DNA from: Chlorocebus sabaeus | Taxonomy: Eukaryota > Chordata > Mammalia > Primates > Cercopithecidae | Assembly: GCF_047675955.1 (NCBI RefSeq) | Contig: NC_132919.1 | Location: 68,738,816 to 68,802,815 of the forward strand | Length of the DNA: 64,000 bases | Reading direction: 5' to 3' | Part shown: positions 15,501-38,761 of the stretch, piece after piece | Numbering within the stretch: position 1 is the first letter of the stretch | How the letters are laid out: each line of letters begins with the position of its first letter | The notes under the pieces: model-generated | Databases searched by the model: none | Seen by the model: the letters and a program-made list of their open reading frames with translations, nothing else | What the model was told of the DNA's origin: nothing | Program-made: the position numbers and the translations under genes

Positions 15501-16000
15501 TGAGACTGTGCCATCGCACTCCAGCCTGGGGGACGGAGTGAGACTCCATCTCAAAAAAAGAACAAAAAACAAAACAAAAAACAAAAATTAGTCGGGCATG
15601 GTGGTGTGCGCCTGTAATCCCAGCTACTCAGAAGACTGAGGGAGGAGAATTGCTTGAACCCAGGAGGCAGAGGTTGCAGTAAGCTGAGATCGCGCCATTG
15701 CAGTCCAGCCTGGACAACAGAGCGAGACTCTGTGTCAAAACAAAAACAAAAACAAAAACAAACAGTGCCAATTCCAAAAGCAGCATGTGTGATATCTGTT
15801 GTGGGGAGGGACTATGGGTGTGGGCAGGAGGGGATGGTCATGCCAAGGGGACTTTTTAGTGAACTTTTTCAGGCAAAAAACCCCTACTACCACCACCAAA
15901 GGTGAGATGATCCATCGCAGAGGACAGAGGATACAGGCAGCTTTAAAAAAAATATTGATCTGGATCAGATCACTTACAAACCAAAGCTGCAGGTCTCTAA
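10896..16000. repeat. RPL27-RUNDC1 intergenic region
   Basis: Two MIR copies lie at about 11110-11340 and 11360-11560. Minus-strand Alus lie at about 11800-12116 (old, with an internal A run), 12126-12425, 12497-12792, 12800-12945 (monomer), 12988-13281 and 13311-13599. A (TTTA)n tract is at about 12468-12500 and an ATT-rich tract at 13288-13316. An L2-like piece lies at about 13860-14010, a MER20-like remnant at about 14031-14190, and a MIR at about 14790-14990. A nested Alu pair fills 15137-15762. The parts 13600-13860, 14200-14790 and 15763-16000 are single-copy with no gene seen. Confidence 0.75.
15137..15762 (+). mobile_element. Alu interrupted by a second Alu
   Basis: An outer plus-strand Alu runs 15137-15274, stops in its A-rich centre at TACAAAAGTCAG, and resumes at about 15581 (AAAAATTAGTCGGGCATGG) to 15762. 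Between the parts is a complete plus-strand Alu (15276-15580). Confidence 0.85.
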
Positions 16001-17891
16001 GGTCTTCAGAGAAGCTACACGAAATACTACGATTTCATTAGCATCCACATAGGTATCATTTTCCACAACATTTTACAATTCTCTTGTTTCACAGGGAAGG
16101 TGTACTAATTATAATGAAGTATCAATAATGTATCTTAAATAACATGTTGCTGGAAAAAATTTAAGTTAAAATGCACTACATAATAGTGCAGAAACAAAGT
16201 GCAGGTGGCGATTTTAAGACATGAAAACAATGCTGAATTAGTAGTGTCTGGAGTGATCCATTTTGCCCATCTTTGGCCAGTCCTAGAGCAGTACTCACCA
16301 AAAGCTACATTACAAATGTGAACTAATGAGGCTAAAATACTAAAGACCAAATAGAACCACTCTAGAGTCTATTTCACAATGAGATACTCCTCCCCCTGTT
16401 CTGGAAACAGTGATCTGCTGTAGTTCCTATCCTCCTGTGGCACCTATCTCCGCTGTAGTACCTATAACCAGATGTCCTCCATCATCCAGCCTCCAGGACA
16501 AGTGGTGCCCAGTGAGTCACAACCTGAGGAACAGCTGCTGGTTACCGATTTGTATTCCTGTACATACTCGACTTGGGTAGCCAGGATTTTCTCATTTGTC
16601 TTGAATATATTTACTTCTAAAGACTGTTAGTCTTGTTGGGAGGTGAGCAGACGAATGTTTACTTGCTAAAGAACATAATACCGAACACGGTTCTCACCCC
16701 TCATAAACAGAAAGCCCATTGTCTGTGCCGTGAGGACTACCTTGTCAGGAAGATTTTACTTCTTACCTCTACAAGAAAAAAGGCTCGTATTAAAATCAAC
16801 CTGTGGTCACCACCCTTAGAAATGTTGTTTCAGATATTCCTATTCCTAGTCTTAGAGGCAGAAATGGAATATACAGTCTCCTCTGACCTTGGGGTCAGGA
16901 AGAAAGGGAAATCTATTTATAAAAGGAACTTAAATTCTGGCCTTGGCCTCTCAAACCTGCTTCAAGTGAAAGAAGATAGCTCAACTAACAGGAGCCTCAA
17001 GTTGAATGTCTTCTTTTTTTTGAGATGGAGTCTCCCTGTGTTGCCCAGGCTAGAGTGCAGTGGCATTATCTCGGCTCACTGCAACCCCCACCTCCTGGGC
17101 TCAAGTGACTCTCCAGCCTTAGCCTCCTGAGTAGCTGGGATTACAGGCATGTGCCACCCACGCCCAGCTAATTTTTTGTATTTTTAGTAGAGATGGGGTT
17201 TCGCCATGTTGGCCAGGCTGGTCTTGAACTCCTGACCTCAGGTGATCCGCCCACCTCAGCCTCCCAAAGTGCTTAGATTACAGGCGTGAGCCACCATGCC
17301 CAGCCTGATTCCTTTAATAGAGGTTCAAGCACAAGTGCCCACACGTATACTGTGGGTACAAACTAGGGCAGAACCTTTTTTTTTTTTTTTTTGAGACAGA
17401 GTCTCGCTCTGTTGCCCAGGCTGGAGTGCAGTGGCGTGATCTTGGCTCATCGCAAGTTCCACTTCCTGGGTTCATGCCATTCTCCTGCCTCAGCCTCCCG
17501 AGTAGCTGGGACTACAGGCATCTGCCACCACGTCTGGCTAATTTTTTTGTATTTTTAGTAGAGACGGGGTTTCACCGTGTTAGGCAGGATGGTCTCAAAC
17601 TCCTGACCTTGTGATCCGCCCGCCTCGGCCTCCCAAAGTGCTGGGATTACAGGCGTGAGCCACCGTGCCCGGTCTGGTAGAACCTTCTTAACAAGAGGGT
17701 CTCTCCGGCACATCTTTCCGAGATGCTAAGTTGGTGGGGAAAACAGACTTTGCACTCATTTGGCCAACTGCCTGAGCAGGGTCTGGCAAAAAAGCCTTTA
17801 ACCCCACCTTTGATTCCTTGCTCCTATGCTGGAAGACTAACACATCTATCTCTACTGAGCAAGGAGCTTGTCTGGGGTTAGGGCACTCTCA
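16000..17891 (-). other. RUNDC1: Probable RUNDC1 3' UTR with two sense Alus
   Basis: By comparison with the long human 3' UTR, the transcript should run on from 17891 to roughly 16.0-16.5 kb (inference). Two Alus lie in it at about 17374-17673 and 17012-17306, both on the minus strand and so in sense. I could not settle the poly(A) signal: no AATAAA is seen, and weak candidates are ATTAAA near 17312 and AATATA near 16606-16611. Confidence 0.5.
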
Positions 17892-29586
<11,695 letters not shown>

Positions 29587-30012
29587 CTTCCCGGAAACCC
29601 CGCAGCACGTCAGCCGCGCCCCCCCTGCTGCTATGGCAACGGCGTGTTGGCCTGAACCCCAGAGGAGTGGTGGGCGGAGCCTGAAGTTCCGAAGTCCCCG
29701 AGGGTGCCCTCTCCCAGGGGATTTAATTCAGGACAATAATGTTTTATTGAGCACCTATTGTGAATCAGACACTGAGCACACAGCTTTGGAGAAACAGGTG
29801 AATGATACCGGGGAAAAGTCATTCCCTGCGTGTAGCGTCTAGGGCAGCCTTTGCCCTGGTTCCAGCAGATGGATTGTCTATTCCTAGTCTGTGCGTTTCT
29901 GAAGACCCCAGGGTGAAGGGCTGCAAGGATTAAGCTCTCCCAGAGTATCTCCAGAGTGCAGATCCCTTGGCTGCCAGGTCATGTTCTCTGTTCCTCTCAA
30001 CTGTTTTCCCGA

Positions 30013-30033
30013 CCATATAAGGGGAGGCAGCTG
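30013..30033 (+). promoter_or_regulatory. PTGES3L: CArG box with TATA-like core and E-box at PTGES3L
   Basis: CCATATAAGG at 30013-30022 is a perfect SRF site, CC(A/T)6GG, that also contains TATAAG. CAGCTG at 30028-30033 is a MyoD-type E-box, and CAACTG lies just upstream near 29998. If TATAAG works as a TATA box, transcription would start near 30045-30050, about 60 bp before the ATG. Confidence 0.6.
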
Positions 30034-30109
30034 CTGGGGGCGTCCCCAGGATCTAAAGATAGCGGCCCCTGCCTGGAACTCTAAATGCCACCCTGGAGCG
30101 GGAGCCGCA

Positions 30110-30117
30110 ATGGCACG
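30110..30117 (+). CDS. PTGES3L: PTGES3L exon 1 coding part (8 nt)
   Basis: ATGGCACG, then donor GTGAGTG. The context GCCGCAATGG is a fair Kozak match (C at -3, G at +4). It joins exon 2 in phase 2 to give MAR. Confidence 0.9.
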
Positions 30118-33100
30118 GTGAGTGTTTCCGGCTCCGGTGCTCCCCCTGGCCCTTTTCCCTGGAGATTCCCTGCTCCAGGTCTTCTGGGCGCTCCAGGTTC
30201 TGTGAGGCCCCATGGGAGCCCCAGACCCCTGGTCTCTGTAACTGTGGGGTGAAGGAAGGTGTGACCTGAATGTTCTCCGTCACCTCCTACTTTCCTAGTC
30301 TGGCACGTTCTATTCTTCCCAGGTTCACACTCACCACACCCACCCACTCCTGTCATTCCCTTCCCTTTCACCCCTTCTGTCTCATTTAGCTCCACTTTGA
30401 AAAAACTGTGGCATCAAACATCCCTGGGTAGTCTCCTGCTTCCATCTTTCCCAAATGCCCTCAGTCTTCCCTCTCCCACCCCTATGAAGCCCCAACTCAA
30501 CTTCTCTTTAGGCAGCACGCCCGGACCCTGTGGTATGACAGACCCAAGTATGTGTTCATGGAGTTTTGTGTTGAGGACAGCACCGATGTCCACGTGCTTA
30601 TTGAGGATCACCGCATTGTGTTCAGGTAGTGGCCCTCACCTCTGAGGGCCTGGCTTCCCAGGAACCTCCCTCTTCTCCTAATGTCCCCACACAGAGTATT
30701 CTGCATCTCCTCAGCTTCATTGTCTCCTCAGCTGCAAGAATGACGATGGAGTGGAGTTGTACAATGAGATTGAGTTCTATGCCAAAGTGAACTCCAAGGT
30801 AAGGGTGAGATGGGACAGTAAGGTCTGGATGGAAACCGGGCTGCCCAGGGAAACTGGAGATTAATTCTAAACCCCAGACCCTAAGAATGAGGCTCTCTAT
30901 CTGGCAGGACTCCCAGGATAAGCGCTCTTCCCGCTCTATTACTTGCTTTGTGAGGAAATGGAAGGAAAAGGTGGCCTGGCCCCGGCTTACCAAGGAGGAT
31001 ATCAAGGTAGGTGTATGGAAAGTGGCCTGCTCTTTCTCTCCATGCACCCAGGTTAGAGCTGGGATCGTTGTTGCCTCCTTTCCAGCCAACATTCAATCAC
31101 TCACCAAGTCCTGCCTAATCTTTTTTTTCCCAGCTGTATTAGTCTCTCTTATTTATTTTTATTTTATTTTTTTATTTTTGAGACGGAGTTTCGCTCTTGT
31201 TGCCCAGGCTAGAGTGCAATGGCATGATCTCGGCTCACTACACCTCCACCTCCCAGGTTCAAGAGATTCTCCTGCCTCAGTCTCCCGAGTAGTTGTGATT
31301 ACAGGCATGCACCACCACACCCGGCTAATTTTCTATTTTTAGTAGAGACAAGGTTTCAACATGTTGGCCAGGCTGGTCTCAAACTCCTGACCAGTTGATC
31401 CGCCTGCCTCGGCCTCCCAAAGTGCTGAGATTACAGCCATGAGCCATGGCACCCGGCCTCGGCCAACTCTTGTTTTTTTATATTCCAGTCCCAGTAGTTT
31501 CCACTGTAGAAATTAATTGATCAGTCTTATTCTTTCTTTCTTTTTTTTTTTTTTTTTGAGATGGAGTTTTTCTCTTGTTGCCCAGGCTGGAATGCAATGG
31601 CACCATCTCAGCTCACTGCAACCTGCATTTCCCAGATTCAAGCAATTCTCCTTCCTCAACCTCCTGAGTAGCTGGGATTACAGGCGTGCGCCACCACATC
31701 CAGCTAATTTTTCATATTTTTTTGAGGCAGAGTCTCCCTCTGTCACCCAGGCTAGAGTGCAGTGGCGTGAACTCGGCTCACTGCAACCTCTGTCTCCTGG
31801 GTTCAAGTGATTCTCCTGCCTCAGCCTCCTGAGTAGCTAGGATTACAGGTGCCCGCCACCATGCCCAGCTAATTTTTATAGTTTTAGTAGAGACAGTGTT
31901 TTGTCATGTTGGCCACGCTGGTCTTGAACTCCTGATATCAGGTGATCCGCCCGCCTCAGCCTCCCAAAGTGCTGGGATTACAAGCCTGAGCCACCGTGCC
32001 TGGCCATTTTTTGTATTTTTAGTAGAGATGAGGTTTCGCCATGTTGACTAGGCTGGTCTGAAACTTCAGACCTCAGGTGATCCGCCTGCCTCAGCCTCCC
32101 AGGGTGCTGGGATTACAGGCATGAGCCACCATACCTGCCCCTGATTAATCTTATTATTGCTATTAGTGGCTTATAACCAGGCTCTACTGACTCCTAAATA
32201 TTAATGAATTCACTACTTAATTTCTTCCTAGTTCAAGCCTCATCCAACATATGGTGAGAAGTTTGTTGGGTATTTTCAGTCTCATTTTCAGTCCATCCTC
32301 TGCATTGCCCCCAGCATGGTCTGTCTAAAACACACATTTGACCCTGACACTCTCCCACTTAAGGCCCTCCAATGTATCCTCTTTAAAGGTTGAAAACTGA
32401 CTGCCTGATAGCTGGATCTGGCTCTCAGATTTGTTTTAATCTTTTTTTTTTTTTTTTTTTTGAGATGGAGTCTCGCTCTGTCGCTCAGGCTGGAGTGCCC
32501 TGGCATGATCTCGGCTCACTGCAAACTCTGCCTCCCCGGTTCACGCCATTCTCCTGCCTCAGCCTCCTGAGTAGCTAGGACTACAGGTGCCTGCCACCAC
32601 GCCCAGCTAATTTTTTTTTTTTTTTTTTTTTTTTTTTGAGACAGAGTCTCACTCTGTCGCCCAGGCTGGAGTGCAGTGGCGCGATCTCGGCTCACTGCAA
32701 GCTCCGCCTCCTGGGTTTACGCCATTCTCCTGCCTCAGCCTCCAGAGTAGCTGGAACTACAGGCGCCCACCACCTCGCCCCGCTAGTTTTTTGTATTTTT
32801 TAGTAGAGACGGGGTTTCACCGTGTTAGCCAGGATGGTCTCGATCTCCTGACCTCGTGATCCGCCCGTCTTGGCCTCCCAAAGTGCTGGGATTACAGGTT
32901 TGAGCCACCGCGCCCGGCCAATTTTTTGTATTTTTAGTAGAGATGGGTTTCACCGTGTTAGCCAGGATAATCTTGATCTCCTGACCTCGTGATCCACCCA
33001 CCTCGGCCTCCCAAAGTGGTGGGATTATAGGCGTGAGCCACCCTGCCTAGCCTGTTTTAATCTTTACATTGTCAAAAATTATTTTAAGGCTAGGTGTGGT

Positions 33101-36100
33101 GGCTCACACCTGTGATCCCAGCACTTTGGGAGGCGGAGGCAGGTGGATTGCTAGAGGTCAGGAGTTCGAGACCAGCCCAGACAACACAGTGAAACCCCAT
33201 CTCTACTAAAAATACAAAAAATTAGCTGGACATAGTGGTACACACCTGTAGTCCTAGCTATTCAGGAGGCTGAGGCAGGAGAATCACTTGAACCTGGGAA
33301 GTGGAGGTTGCAGCGAGCTGAGATCATGCCACTGCACTCCAGCCAGGGCGACAGAGCGAGGCTTCATCTCAAAAAAAAAAAAAAAAAAAAAACTGGCCAG
33401 GCGCGGTGGCTCACGCCTATAATTCCAGCACTTTGGGAGGCCGAGGCGGATAGATCACGAGGTCGGGAGTTCAAGAGCAGCCTGGCCAACGTGGTGAAAC
33501 CCCATCTCTACTAAAAATACAAAAATTAGCCGGGCATGATGGCGCGTGCCTGTAATCCCAGCTACTTGGGAGGCTGAGGCAGGAGAATCGCTTGAACCAG
33601 GAGGCGGAGGTTGCAGTGAGCTGAGAGTGCAGTACTGGCAACAGAGCGAGACTCCATCACAAAAAAAAAAAGAAAAAGAAAATATTTTGACTCATTACTG
33701 ATGTTAAAAATTTTTTATTAGTTGCTAACATTTAAAAATGTGCATCTTGTAAAAATCCAGACTATAAGCTTCTGTTGAAAAATGGGAGGCTGGGAGAGGT
33801 GGCTTACAATCCCAGCACTTTGGGAGGCTGAGGTGAGTGGATTGCTTTAGGTCAGGAGTTCAAGACCAGCCTGGCCAACATGGCGAAACCCCATCTTTAC
33901 TAAAAATACAAAAAATTAGCCGGACGTGGTGGTGCAAGCCTGTAGTCCCAGCTACACGGGAGGCTGAGGCAGGATAATTGCTTGAACCCAGGAGGCAGAG
34001 GTTGCAGTGAGCTGAGATCTCACCACCGCACTCCAGCCTGGGCAATAGAGTGAGACTCCGTTTCAAAAAAAAGAAAAAAAAAGGGCGGGGGCCAGGTTCG
34101 GTGTCTCACTCCTGTAATCCCAGCACTTTGGAAGACCAAGGTGGGCAGATCACGAGGTCAGGAATTTGACACCAGCCTGGCCAACGTGGTGAAACCCCGT
34201 CTCTACTAAAAATACAAAAGTTAGCCAAGCATGGTAGCGCGTGCCTGTAATTCCAGCTACTCTGGAGGCTAATGCAGGAGAATTACTGGAACCCGGAAGG
34301 CGGAGGTTGCAGTGAATCGAGATCATGCCACTGCACTCCAACCTGGGGTTTCACCGTGTTGGCCAGGCTGGTCTCAAATTCCTGATGTCAAGTGATCCAC
34401 CTGCCTCGGCCTCCCAAAATGCTGGGATTACAGGTGTTAGTCACTGCACCTGACCAATAAATATCTTTTGAATGAAGGAGTGAATAACTTCTTCCCTGTA
34501 TAAATGTGGAAACTTTGGAAAATGGACCTTGAAGGGTCGTCTCTGACTCCATGGAATGTAGCTTGTCTTTTTTCTTTTTTTTTCATGACAGAGTTTCACT
34601 CTTGTTGCCCAGGCTGGAGTGCAGTGGTACGATCTCAGCTCACTGCAGCTTCCACCTCCCAGGTTCAAGTGATTCTCCTGCCTCAGCCTCCCAAGTAGCT
34701 GGCATTACAGGCATGTGACACCACGCCCAGCTAATTTTGTATTTTTAGTAGAGATGGGGTTTTACCATGTTGGCCAGGCTGGTCTCGAACTCCTGACCTC
34801 AGGTGATCCACCCACCCTGGCCCTGCAAAGTGCTGGGATTACAGGTGTGAACCACTGCGCCTGGCTGCAGCATGTCTGTCTTGTTGGTTGACTCCTATGT
34901 TGCTTTATGATACAATTATCTTTCCAGATGTATTGTCTCTTCAGTCAATTGGCTCCTGGAGGGTAGGAGTTCTTCTTCTTTTTTTTTTTTTTTTTTTTTA
35001 AGATGGAGTCTTGCTCTGTCACCCAGACTGGAGTGCTATGGCGCGATCTCAGCTCACTACAACCTCCACCTCCCGGGTTCCAGCAATTCTCCTGCCTCAG
35101 CCTCCCGAGTAGCTGGGATTACAGGCACCCACTACCACACCCGGCTAATTTTTGCATTTTTAATAGGGAGATGGGGTTTCACCATGTTGGCCAGGCTGGT
35201 CTTGAACTCCTGACCTCATGATCCACCTGTCTCGGCCTCTCAGAGTGCTGGGATTACAGGCGTGAGCCACCATGCCCAGCCTTCTTCTTTTTTTTTTTTT
35301 TTTTTTTGAGATGGAGTTTTGCTCTGTCACCCAGGCTGGAGTGCAGTGGCACGATCTTGGCTCACTGCAACCTCTGCCTCCCAGGTTCAAGCGATTCTCC
35401 TGCCTCAGCCTCCCAAGTAGCTGGGACTACAGACGCCCATCACTACGCCTGGCTAATTTTTGTACTTTTAGTAGAGATGGGGTTTGACTATATTGGCCAG
35501 GCTGGTATCAAACTCCTGACCTTGTGATCCTCCTGCCTTGGCCTTCCAAAGTGCTGAGATTATAGGCATGAGCCACCCTGCCTGGCTGGAGGGTAGGACT
35601 TCTGAGATTTTCAGACCCTATCATGCCTAGCTTTGTGTGTAGATTAGCAGGTTCATGGTAAATCTTTGTGAATGATGATGATGACATGGGAACCTGGAGG
35701 GGGCTGGTCAAAGGGGTGCAGTTGGGAGGACTATGGACCTACTGACCCTCTTTTCCCCAAGTGTGCTCCCATGCATATGCTCACACTCTCCCACACACTC
35801 CTGCTCCTGCCCTCCGGGCCTGTGACTCTTGGCGCTTCTTCTTGCAGCCAGTGTGGCTGTCTGTGGACTTTGATAACTGGAGAGACTGGGAAGGGGATGA
35901 AGAGGTGGAGCTGGCTCAGGTGGAACATTATGCAGAGGTGAGAGACAGTACCTGCTGTGTTCTGCTCACTTGATCATTCTTTGTGTTTCTCTGCACACAT
36001 GTCTCTGGAGGATTGTCACTGGGGCCACGCAGAGATATGCAAGCTCTCTAGGCAGGTTACGCATTGATGCTGATGTTCTTTATCTATTTTGTGCAATGTT

Positions 36101-36244
36101 TATTTAATAGGGATGAGAGGAAAGAATATTATTGAAATTATATACACATTGATTCACTTATTCAGTGTGGAGCCTGTATTCTGAAGAAGTTTGACAAAAG
36201 CTTTTTCCACTTTTCTGTAATTCTTGTTCTCCTATTTTCTCTCT

Positions 36245-36286
<42 letters not shown>

Positions 36287-36851
36287 TTTTCTGTCGCCCA
36301 GGCTGGAGTGCAATGGCACGATCTCAGCTCATTGCAGCCTCTGCCTCTGGGTTCAAGCAATTTTGCCTCAGCCTCCTGAGTAGCTGGGATTACAGGTGCC
36401 CACCACCACGTCTGGCTAATTTTTATATTTTTTTAGTAGAGACGGAGTTTCACCGTGTTGGCCAGGCTGGTCTCGAACTCCTGACCTCAGGTGATCCACC
36501 TGCCTCAGCCTCCCAAGTGATGGGATTACAGGCGAGAGCCACTGCGCCTGTCCTGTGTGTGTGGTTTTCTTTTCGAGACAGAGTCCTGCTCTGTCTCCCA
36601 GGCAGGAGTGCAGTAGCTCTCTGCAACCTCCACTTCCCAGGTTCAAGCGATTCTTGTGCCTCAGCCACCTGAGTGGCTGGGATTACACTGGGATGTGCCA
36701 CCACCCCTGGCTAATTTTTTTTTTTTGTATTTTTGGTAGAGATGGGGTTTCATCATGTTGGCCAGCCTGGTCTGGAACTCCTAGCCTCAGCCTGCTCCGT
36801 CTCAGCCTCCCAAAGTACTGAGATTACAAATGTGAGCCACCAAACCTGGCC

Positions 36852-36885
<34 letters not shown>

Positions 36886-38188
36886 CTTGAGCCGGACAAC
36901 TTCGTGGGAAGTTAAAACTAGCAGTATAAAAATTCACATCATAAGTCATTGGCTCCCAATAAATCACACACTGTATCGTTATATTATTTGGTTTCAGTTA
37001 TAAAAACACTAGCTGATTCCAATCTTGTAAGGAGGATGGATTTGTAAGGAGGATGCTCTGTGTGTGTCTTTGTGTTTAAATTTTTTTAAGAAGGGGATCA
37101 ATTTACTTTTCTCAAATTCATTCCAGTGATGTTTTAAAGATGGGAGCAGTTGCCTGACCGGTCTGGCTGCAGCCATTCTTCTATGGCCCATCAGTGTGCA
37201 GATTGTTCTTCCCTCACTCCCTTCTCCCTTATGGTTATTTTTTCTTCCCACTAGCTTTTGCAGAAGGTCAGCACCAAGAGACCTCCACCTGCCATGGATG
37301 ATTTGGACGTAAGTAAAGCCTTCTCCTCAACCCTTCAGTTTCTTTGTAGCCCTTAAAATTAACCCACCAGAGAGCTCCTATCCCAGTTCCTAGCACACAG
37401 TAGTTCTCAGTGCCTGTTAACCAAATTTGAATTTGACCCAAGAGGGCTAATATTCTTTTTGGGGGAGTATGGGGGAGGAGTTTCGCTCTGTCGCCCAGGC
37501 TGAAGTGCAGTGGCCCGATCTCAGCTCACTGCAACCTCTGCCTCTTGGGTTCAAGCGATTCTCCTGCCTCAGACTCCTGAGTAGCTGGGAATATAGGCGC
37601 CCGCCACCACGCCTGGCTAATTTTTGTATTTTTAGTAGAGCCAGGGTTTTGCCATGTTGGCCAGACTGGTCTCGAACTCCTGACCTCAGGTGATCCACCC
37701 TCCTTGGCCTCCCAAAGTGCTGGGATTACAGGTGTGAGCCACCGTGCCTGGCCCAAGAAGGCTAATATTCTTCTCCAGGCTTTAGAAAACCCTCGCAAGA
37801 CCCTCCTGCTTTCCATCTCCCACTCTGTTTCTCCATCCTAGAGAAGACCTGGCCCTGCCGAGCATCTTTACAGCTGTAAGGAGCAATAGCATTAATTAAA
37901 ATTCTGCAACTAGGGTGGGTGTGGTGGCTCACATCTGTAATCCCAGCACTTTGGGAGGCCAAGGCAGGAGGATCGCTTGTGCTCAGCAGTTTGAGACCAG
38001 CCTGGGCAACTGGGCAAAACCCTGTCTCTACCAAAAATACAAAAATTAGCCAGGCATGGTAGCGTATAACCCCAGCTACTCAAGACGCTGAGGTGGGAGG
38101 ATCGCTTGAGACTGTAGGGTAGAGGTTGCAGTGAGCTGAGATCACGCCACTGCAGTGCAGCCTGGGTGATGAAGCAAGACCCTGTCTC

Positions 38189-38222
<34 letters not shown>

Positions 38223-38465
38223 AACTGTTGATGTAAGACAAAGTAGCACTGGTTTACTTAATATCCAAAGTAAGTTAAAACCTTCATATTAGCCTCCTAG
38301 GTTGGGTGGTTTAGGAAATCACAAAAAGAAACTTGGAGAGCAGGAGGGAGGGAGCAGTTTATTTGTTAACACAAATGTTCCTGCTTTGCAGGGTCTACAG
38401 GTGCTTTGTCTTTTTTTTTTTTCCTCTAGGATGATTCTGACAGTGTGGACGCAACAAGTAATTAA
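30110..38465 (+). CDS. PTGES3L: p23-like co-chaperone (prostaglandin E synthase 3-like), complete, seven exons
   Basis: The joined exons (30110-30117, 30512-30625, 30732-30798, 30908-31006, 35848-35937, 37255-37308, 38430-38465) give 468 nt, 155 codons plus TAA. The protein begins MARQHARTLWYDRPKYVFME and holds one CS/p23 beta-sandwich domain (about residues 5-95), with the p23 signatures WPRLTKED (about 89-96) and WLSVDFDNWRDWEGD (about 99-113), then a short acidic tail ending DDSDSVDATSN. By family it should bind Hsp90 as p23 does; true prostaglandin synthase activity is unproven and the known p23 tail is longer. All splice sites are GT-AG. It diverges from RUNDC1 and lies 5.3 kb upstream of AARSD1 in tandem. 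Human makes a PTGES3L-AARSD1 read-through, and the exon phases here allow the same. Confidence 0.95.
30512..30625 (+). CDS. PTGES3L: PTGES3L exon 2
   Basis: The acceptor CTCTTTAG precedes GCAGCACGCC. It encodes QHARTLWYDRPKYVFMEF through DHRIVF plus two bases of Ser and ends at TTCAG|GTAGTG. Confidence 0.95.
30732..30798 (+). CDS. PTGES3L: PTGES3L exon 3
   Basis: The acceptor GTCTCCTCAG precedes CTGCAAGAAT. It encodes CKNDDGVELYNEIEFYAK to VNSK, ending in phase 0 at CCAAG|GTAAGG. A second CTCCTCAG lies about 20 bp upstream, a possible but frame-changing alternative. Confidence 0.95.
30908..31006 (+). CDS. PTGES3L: PTGES3L exon 4
   Basis: The acceptor ATCTGGCAG precedes GACTCCCAGG. The 99-nt exon encodes DSQDKRSSRSITCFVRKW through LTKEDIK and ends at TCAAG|GTAGGT. 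Confidence 0.95.
31007..35847. repeat. PTGES3L intron 4: dense Alu field with nested copies
   Basis: Alus lie at about 31170-31459 (-), 31539-31715 with 32006-32138 (-, split by another at 31716-32005), 32440-32609 with 32920-33052 (-, split by a young one at 32610-32919), 33089-33391 (+), 33394-33677 (+), 33788-34080 (+), 34090-34347 (+) fused to 34347-34456 (-), 34568-34866 (-), 34979-35281 (-) and 35289-35587 (-). Single-copy gaps are 31007-31165, 32139-32440, 33680-33785 and 35590-35847. Confidence 0.82.
32610..32919 (-). mobile_element. Young Old-World-monkey-type AluY inside an older Alu
   Basis: This full minus-strand AluY with a long T tail and a CTAGTTTTTTGTATTTTTTAG centre sits inside the A-rich linker of an older minus-strand Alu, whose two halves flank it at 32440-32609 and 32920-33052. 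Confidence 0.88.
35848..35937 (+). CDS. PTGES3L: PTGES3L exon 5
   Basis: The acceptor TTCTTGCAG precedes CCAGTGTGGC. The 90-nt exon encodes PVWLSVDFDNWRDWEGDEE through VEHYAE and ends at CAGAG|GTGAGA. Confidence 0.95.
35938..38429. repeat. PTGES3L introns 5 and 6: Alus and two (TG)n tracts
   Basis: Intron 5 holds (TG)n at about 36249-36285, minus-strand Alus at about 36288-36552 and 36564-36851, and (GT)n at about 36853-36883. Intron 6 holds a minus-strand Alu (37456-37753, flanked by GGCTAATATTCTT copies) and a plus-strand Alu (37913-38217). Other parts, 35940-36240, 36890-37254 and 38220-38429, are single-copy. Confidence 0.82.
37255..37308 (+). CDS. PTGES3L: PTGES3L exon 6
   Basis: The acceptor TTCCCACTAG precedes CTTTTGCAGA. 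The 54-nt exon encodes LLQKVSTKRPPPAMDDLD and ends in phase 0 at GGAC|GTAAGT, the join used for read-through to AARSD1 exon 2 in human. Confidence 0.93.
38430..38465 (+). CDS. PTGES3L: PTGES3L exon 7 (coding end)
   Basis: A long T-rich tract and TTCCTCTAG precede GATGATTCTG. It encodes DDSDSVDATSN and TAA at 38463-38465. The 3' UTR continues to the AATAAA at 38868. Confidence 0.92.
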   Translation, partial: DDSDSVDATSN

Positions 38466-38761
38466 CTTTCTACTACAGCAAAGCTGGGAAGGCGGCTGTG
38501 GCTATTTTCCAGTTGCTCTGGAAAGCTAGCGCCTAGGCCTTTGTCAGCGCTTTGGCTGTGCACCAAGTTCCTCTGACACCTCTGAACTTTCCTAGAAGCT
38601 CTTTATTAAGGGTCATCCTTCAAGCTTGTCTTCCTTCTAGGCACTTGAGTATGGCCTCACATCAGATGCAGGGTCAGGGAGGGGTAGACTGGTAGGGCTT
38701 CGGATTTCTTACTGATTGGTTTATAATCTCTGTGTTTAGGCCACTTGATTATTTGAGTATG

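Noticed and set aside
16633..17130. 165-residue plus-strand frame
   Set aside because: It lies antisense in the likely RUNDC1 3' UTR and runs into an Alu; no homology that I recognise.
36249..36285. (TG)n tract as a Z-DNA regulatory element
   Set aside because: It is an ordinary intronic microsatellite far from splice sites and promoters; nothing in the sequence supports a role.
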